A stretch of 64,000 bases of DNA from Vicinamibacteraceae bacterium (lineage in GTDB: Bacteria; Acidobacteriota; Thermoanaerobaculia; Multivoradales; Multivoraceae). Of the stretch, positions 59,290-64,000 are shown one piece after another (positions within the stretch are counted from its first letter, which is position 1; each line of letters begins with the position of its first letter). The stretch spans positions 60,945-124,944 of the forward strand of contig JAAXHG010000015.1 of assembly GCA_012270995.1 (NCBI GenBank), in the 5' to 3' direction. Position numbers and translations under genes: made by a program. The notes beneath the pieces were generated by a model that saw nothing but the letters and a program-made list of their open reading frames with translations, was not told where the DNA came from and did no database searches.

Positions 59290-61722
59290 ATGACAACGAC
59301 AGCCCGCATCGCCTGCCCCGCCGCCCTGCTCGCGCTCGCCGCTTCCGTGGCGGCGCAGGTCGGCGCCGGACCTGGCGACACTGACGCCGGCGGCTATCTC
59401 ACTCCGCCGCGGGAGATCGTCGACATCCTCGACGCGCCGCCGACTCCCGGCGTGCTTGTGAGCCCGAACCGGGACGTCATCGTGCTGACGGAACGACGGA
59501 GCATGCCGCCGATCTCCTGGCAGGCGCGGCCGCTGGAGCGCCTGGCGGGCTACCGGATCGACCCGCGCAACAGCGGGCCCTGGCGGGCGCCCGAGACCTC
59601 CGCGCTGACGATCCGCCGGGTCGAAGAGGACGCGAGCGCCGAAGGCATGCGCATCGACGCGCCCCACGGCACGACGCTCGGTTGGCCGCAGTTCTCGCCC
59701 AACGGGGCCCACCTCTCCTGGGCCGTCCTCCGCGACACGGGCATCGAACTCTGGGTCATCGACGTGGCCAGCGGCAAACGGAGAGCGCTGACCTCGGCAT
59801 CGCTCAACGCGACGTGGGGGAACCCGTGCCAGTGGCTGTTCGACTCGAGCGGCGTGCTCTGCCGCTTCCGAATGCCCGGAAGGGGCGCGCCACCTTCGCC
59901 GCCGCGCCAACCCGATGGACCGAACATCCAGGAGCACGACGGACGCCTGTCGCCGGTGCGCACCTACCAGGATTTGCTCGCGAACGCGCACGACGAGGCG
60001 CTGTTCGAGTACCACTTCACGAGTCGAATCGAGACCGTCGATCTGGCCACCGGGAAGCGCAACCAGATCGGCGAACCCGGGCTCTTCATGCGCGTTTCCG
60101 GCGCTCCCGACAGCCGTCACGTGCTCGTGGAGCGGCTCCAGCGTCCCTTCTCCTGGCTGCACCCGGCGAGCCGCTTTCCGCGGTCGGTCGAGGTGTGGAC
60201 CCGGGACGACGGCAAGGTCGCGACGGTGGCGAACCTGCCGCTGGCCGACGCCGTGCCGATCGGCGGCGTTCCGACCGGACCACGCAGCCATCGCTGGAAT
60301 CCAACGAAGCCGGCGACGCTCGTCTGGAGCGAGGCGCAGGACGGCGGCGACCCGAAGGCCGAGGTTCCGCACCGCGACCATCTGTTCGCGGTCGACGCGC
60401 CGTTCGACGGCGAACCGCGGGAGCTGACCCGCACGGAACACCGCTTCACCGGCGTCGCCTGGACAGCCGACGGCACCGCCCTGGTCAACGAGTACGACCG
60501 CGAGACCCGCTGGTTCCGTACCTCCTTGCTCGATGTCGGCGGCGACGAGCCGCGGACGCTGTTCGACCGCAGCGCCGAGGACCGCTACGGCGATCCGGGC
60601 TTCCCATGGCAGCGGCCTGGGGGCGGCACCGCCAGCTCCGTGGTCTTGCAGGACGGAGACAACATCTACCTCGTCGGCCGCGGCGCCTCGCCCGAAGGCG
60701 ACCTGCCCTTCGTCGACCGTCTGAATCTCGACACCCTGGCGACGGAGCGCCTGTTCCGCAGCGAGTCCGGGACCTACGAAGCCGCGGTTGCGGTGCTTTC
60801 AGCCGACGGTGGCTCGCTCCTGACCCGCCACGAGAGCACCACGGAGCCACCCAACTACTTCGCGACGAACCTCTCGACCGGCGACCGGCGCGCCCTGACC
60901 GACTTCAGCGACCCGGCGCCGATCCTCCGTCAGGTCGAAAAGCGGCTACTGACCTACGAGCGGGAGGACGGCGTCGGCCTGTCGGCGACCCTCTACCTGC
61001 CGCCCGGCTACCAGGAGGGCGACCGGCCGCCCATGTTGCTCTGGGCCTATCCGCGCGAGTTCACGAACGTCAACGCGGCGAGCCAGGTGACCGGCTCTCC
61101 CCACCGGTTCACGACCCTGCGCGGCGCCTCGCATCTGCTGCTGCTGACCCAGGGCTACGCGATCCTGGACGGACCGGCGATGCCGATCGTAGGCTACGGC
61201 GAGACGGCGAACGACACCTACGTCGAGCAACTCGTCTCGAGCGCGAAGGCGGCCGTCGACAAGGTCGTCGAACTCGGCGTCGCCGACCCCGACCGGATCG
61301 CCGTCGGCGGCCACAGCTACGGCGCCTTCATGACCGCCAACCTGCTCGCCCACTCCGACCTGTTCGCGGCCGGCATCGCCCGCAGCGGCGCCTACAACCG
61401 TTCGCTCACCCCGTTCGGCTTCCAGAACGAACGTCGCACCTTCTGGGAAGCCCAGCACATCTACGCCGCGATGTCGCCTTTCTTCCACGCCGAGAAGGTG
61501 AACGAGCCGATCCTGCTCACCCACGGCGAGATCGACAACAACTCCGGCACCTTCCCGATCCAGTCCGAGCGCTTCTACCAGGCCCTGAAGGGTCACGGTG
61601 CCACGGTGCGCTACGTCACGATGCCTCACGAGTCCCACGGCTACGCCGCGCGGGAGTCGGTGCTACATGTCGTAGCCGAGATGCTGAACTGGTGCGACCG
61701 CTACCTGCGTAAGGGGCAGTGA
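59290..61722 (+). CDS. S9-family prolyl oligopeptidase / dipeptidyl aminopeptidase
   Basis: Signal peptide; IAVGGHSYGAFMTANLLAHSDLFAAGIARSGAYN (GxSxG), LTHGEIDNNSGTFPIQSERFY. Confidence 0.92.
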   Translation: MTTTARIACPAALLALAASVAAQVGAGPGDTDAGGYLTPPREIVDILDAPPTPGVLVSPNRDVIVLTERRSMPPISWQARPLERLAGYRIDPRNSGPWRAPETSALTIRRVEEDASAEGMRIDAPHGTTLGWPQFSPNGAHLSWAVLRDTGIELWVIDVASGKRRALTSASLNATWGNPCQWLFDSSGVLCRFRMPGRGAPPSPPRQPDGPNIQEHDGRLSPVRTYQDLLANAHDEALFEYHFTSRIETVDLATGKRNQIGEPGLFMRVSGAPDSRHVLVERLQRPFSWLHPASRFPRSVEVWTRDDGKVATVANLPLADAVPIGGVPTGPRSHRWNPTKPATLVWSEAQDGGDPKAEVPHRDHLFAVDAPFDGEPRELTRTEHRFTGVAWTADGTALVNEYDRETRWFRTSLLDVGGDEPRTLFDRSAEDRYGDPGFPWQRPGGGTASSVVLQDGDNIYLVGRGASPEGDLPFVDRLNLDTLATERLFRSESGTYEAAVAVLSADGGSLLTRHESTTEPPNYFATNLSTGDRRALTDFSDPAPILRQVEKRLLTYEREDGVGLSATLYLPPGYQEGDRPPMLLWAYPREFTNVNAASQVTGSPHRFTTLRGASHLLLLTQGYAILDGPAMPIVGYGETANDTYVEQLVSSAKAAVDKVVELGVADPDRIAVGGHSYGAFMTANLLAHSDLFAAGIARSGAYNRSLTPFGFQNERRTFWEAQHIYAAMSPFFHAEKVNEPILLTHGEIDNNSGTFPIQSERFYQALKGHGATVRYVTMPHESHGYAARESVLHVVAEMLNWCDRYLRKGQ

Positions 61723-63114
61723 AGCAGGGCTGGGGAGCAGGGCCGCGTCGGCGGATTCCTCAATGATCCGGTCGAGCTCCAGCTCGACACTCCCCGCGTC
61801 GGGCGGCGTCTCGACCTCGCCCGTCGTCACGAGGTCGAGCAACCGGCCCTCCTCGTCGAAGGCGCGGAAGATCGATCCCTCGCCGGACAGCTCGGCCATC
61901 CAGAAGTGCGGCTCGCTCGCCGAGCGCTCGATGTACCAGCGCTCCTCGGGGTCGACGGTCCGCGCGTCCATGCCCATGCAGCCGTCGCCGAGGTAGAGCA
62001 CGCCCTCGCCCTCCCCGACTACCTCTCCGAGCCGGATCGGATGGCTGCGCTTGAGGACGTGGTCGTGGTTCTCCAGCGCCACCGTCAACCGGCCCCGATC
62101 GAAGACCTCCTCCCACGCCTCACGACCCTCGGCCGAACCCTCATAAGACCGGTGAGCCGGATAGAGAGGGACGTGGTAGAGCGCGACCCTGTTCGGCAGG
62201 TCCGCGTCGGCCTCCAGGTGCGCCGCCAGCCACGCCGCCTGGTCCTGGTAAGGCACCAGGTGACCGCTGTCGAGCACGTACAGGGCCCCCACCGAGCCCA
62301 GACCACGCCGAAAGAACGTCGCCCCGCCTTCCTCGGGGAGCCCGCCCCCGGCCTGGTTCTGGCCGAACAGCCCGAAGTAGAAAGGTGCCTTCCGTTCCGG
62401 CGGCGCCGATGCGGGAACCCCGCCGTCCCGGCCGACGTTCACCTCGTGATTGCCGATCGAAAGCACCAGGGGCACCGTGTGGCCTTCCGGCGTAACCAAC
62501 GCCTCGGTGACGTGCTCGAGCCACGTCCGCCAGCGCGGCCACCGCGAAACGAGCCCGTTCGCGTAGGCCAGGTCGCCACCGATGACGAGCATGTGCGGCG
62601 ACTGCCCCGCCGCCTGCGCCAGAAGCGCCAGCGAAAGCGGTTCCGTGCCAACGTCGCCTCCCGCCGCCAGACGCACCGGACCTTCCCGCGGCACGGTGCG
62701 GAAGCTGCGCACGTTGCCCAGGGGCCGGCCCTCGGCCGTTGTCGTGAAGTCGTAGCTGGCGCCGGGTTCCAGGTCGCGCAGTTCGAAGTGGAACACGCGA
62801 ACGCCCGGGACACCTTCAATCTCGACGGCTGTCCCCGCAACCGAGGAGGCCTGACCCTCCGTCTCCGACGGACGCCATTCGACGCTGGCCGCCCCTGGCA
62901 GTCTCTGGTCCGAGCCGTCCGCCTCGACGACCAGGTTGACGGTCATCGTCGTCGACGTGTCGCCCTGCCAGGTCAGGTGGACCGAGTGCCAGGGCGGCTC
63001 GCCGCCGGGGGCGGAACATCCCGCAACGAGGAGCGCCGCGAGAACGACGGTCGATGGCGTTGAGAGTCGCAGACGTCGAAGTCTAGCGCGGAAGAACCTA
63101 CGGTGCGGCTTCAC
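61663..63114 (-). CDS. metallophosphoesterase lipoprotein (purple acid phosphatase-like)
   Basis: Lipobox LLVAGCSAPG; VIGGDLAYANGL, LSIGNHEVN, ALENHDHVLKRSHPI; its 3' end overlaps the S9 gene by 60 nt. Confidence 0.85.
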   Translation of the reverse strand: MKPHRRFFRARLRRLRLSTPSTVVLAALLVAGCSAPGGEPPWHSVHLTWQGDTSTTMTVNLVVEADGSDQRLPGAASVEWRPSETEGQASSVAGTAVEIEGVPGVRVFHFELRDLEPGASYDFTTTAEGRPLGNVRSFRTVPREGPVRLAAGGDVGTEPLSLALLAQAAGQSPHMLVIGGDLAYANGLVSRWPRWRTWLEHVTEALVTPEGHTVPLVLSIGNHEVNVGRDGGVPASAPPERKAPFYFGLFGQNQAGGGLPEEGGATFFRRGLGSVGALYVLDSGHLVPYQDQAAWLAAHLEADADLPNRVALYHVPLYPAHRSYEGSAEGREAWEEVFDRGRLTVALENHDHVLKRSHPIRLGEVVGEGEGVLYLGDGCMGMDARTVDPEERWYIERSASEPHFWMAELSGEGSIFRAFDEEGRLLDLVTTGEVETPPDAGSVELELDRIIEESADAALLPSPASLPLTQVAVAPVQHLGYDM

Positions 63115-63964
63115 GGAGTTGCTCCATCACGGCCTGCGCGTTCTCGGGCCGGCCGAGGTGCAGTCCCATGCCCGGCATCGGCGCCACCGGCACGAGAACG
63201 CGGGCGACACCCAGCTCGGCGAGCGACTGCAGGCTCGACAGGTCCTCGCCGATGCCCGTGGTGATCTCGAGCGCGTCCGGGTCGCGACCGTGCTCGGCGG
63301 CCACGTCCCGAGCGAGGCAGATCAGTTCGGCCGAGGCCCCGCGCGCGGGGAAGAACCCGTCTCCCAACCGGCCCGCGCGTCGCGCCGCCGGCTTCGAGTG
63401 GCCGCCGACGATGATCGGGACGCTGCCATTGACCGGCTGCGGGCGGCAGTACGCGGCGTCGAAGTGAACGTACTCGCCGTGGTAGGTGGGACGTTCGGCG
63501 CCCCAGAGTTCGCGCATCGCCTCGACGTACTCGTCGGTCCGGCGCCCCCGATCAGCGAACGGCGCGCCGATCGCGTCGAACTCCTCCTTCAACCAGCCGA
63601 CGCCGATCCCCAGCAGGAGCCGTCCTCCGGTCAGGTGATCGAGGGTCGCGATCTGTTTGGCCGCGACCACCGGATTGTGCTGGGGCACGATCAGGATCCC
63701 GGTACCGAAGCGGATCCGCCGCGTCCGGGAGGCGACGAACGCCATCCAGATCAACGGGTCGGGCAGCGGAAAGTCGTCCCGGCCGCCGGCCATCTTGCCG
63801 TCCGGCGAATACGGATAGGCCGATTCGTACCCGCCGGGCACGACTGTGTGTTCCACCGTCCAGATCGACTCGAAGCCCGCCTCGTCCGCGGCAACTGTCA
63901 ACTCCACCGCCAGGCCCGGGTCGACGAAACGTCCCGTGTTGCAGTAGCGGAGTCCGAACTTCAT
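63098..63964 (-). CDS. LLM-class F420-dependent oxidoreductase
   Basis: MKFGLRYCNTGRFVDPGLAVELTVAADEAGFESIWTVEHTVVP, GRLLLGIGVGWLKEEFDAIG. Confidence 0.9.
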   Translation of the reverse strand: MKFGLRYCNTGRFVDPGLAVELTVAADEAGFESIWTVEHTVVPGGYESAYPYSPDGKMAGGRDDFPLPDPLIWMAFVASRTRRIRFGTGILIVPQHNPVVAAKQIATLDHLTGGRLLLGIGVGWLKEEFDAIGAPFADRGRRTDEYVEAMRELWGAERPTYHGEYVHFDAAYCRPQPVNGSVPIIVGGHSKPAARRAGRLGDGFFPARGASAELICLARDVAAEHGRDPDALEITTGIGEDLSSLQSLAELGVARVLVPVAPMPGMGLHLGRPENAQAVMEQLREAAP

Positions 63965-64000
63965 AGGTCGCGCAGTCTAGGGCCTGTTCACACTAACAGG

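Noticed and set aside
1-64000. CRISPR arrays, tRNA and rRNA genes, prophage or complete IS elements
   Set aside because: No regularly spaced direct repeats, no tRNA/rRNA-like sequence and no transposase, integrase or phage structural ORFs were recognised by eye; a tRNAscan or Infernal run would be decisive.

Overview
A GC-rich bacterial chromosomal window, coding-dense on both strands. It probably comes from an uncultured Acidobacteriota-like lineage; that is inferred only from gene content (DUF1499, DUF2911, DUF3604 and LLM-oxidoreductase families) and was not tested. Most of it is metabolism: SDR, aminotransferase, a FadJ-like fusion, an AcnX pair, AMP-ligase, quinone reductase, three luciferase-like oxidoreductases, esterase, S9 peptidase, AmtB, PII and GlnE. 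It also contains two restriction-modification loci and several toxin-antitoxin genes. The strongest system-level candidate is an ~10 kb minus-strand type I R-M operon (about 47.9-58.0 kb). Its order is hsdM - small ORF with a broken frame - DUF1828 - HEPN-like protein - MNT nucleotidyltransferase fused to HsdS - AAA ATPase - TOPRIM/DUF4276 - hsdR. Most gene junctions are 4-8 bp stop/start overlaps, and a HigBA module is divergent from the operon. A second locus (3.9-10.7 kb) is a type III-like Mod/Res pair with a translationally coupled PIN protein. A third candidate is nitrogen regulation: AmtB, a PII with Glu at the Tyr51 uridylylation position, and a GlnE carrying GlnD-type tandem ACT domains inserted between its two catalytic halves. 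Smaller observations: a 161-bp MITE-like element, a truncated copper amine oxidase ending in tandem hairpins, an in-frame UGA inside an otherwise continuous ORF, and apparent CTG starts. All family calls come from reading motifs in the translations; no database search was possible.
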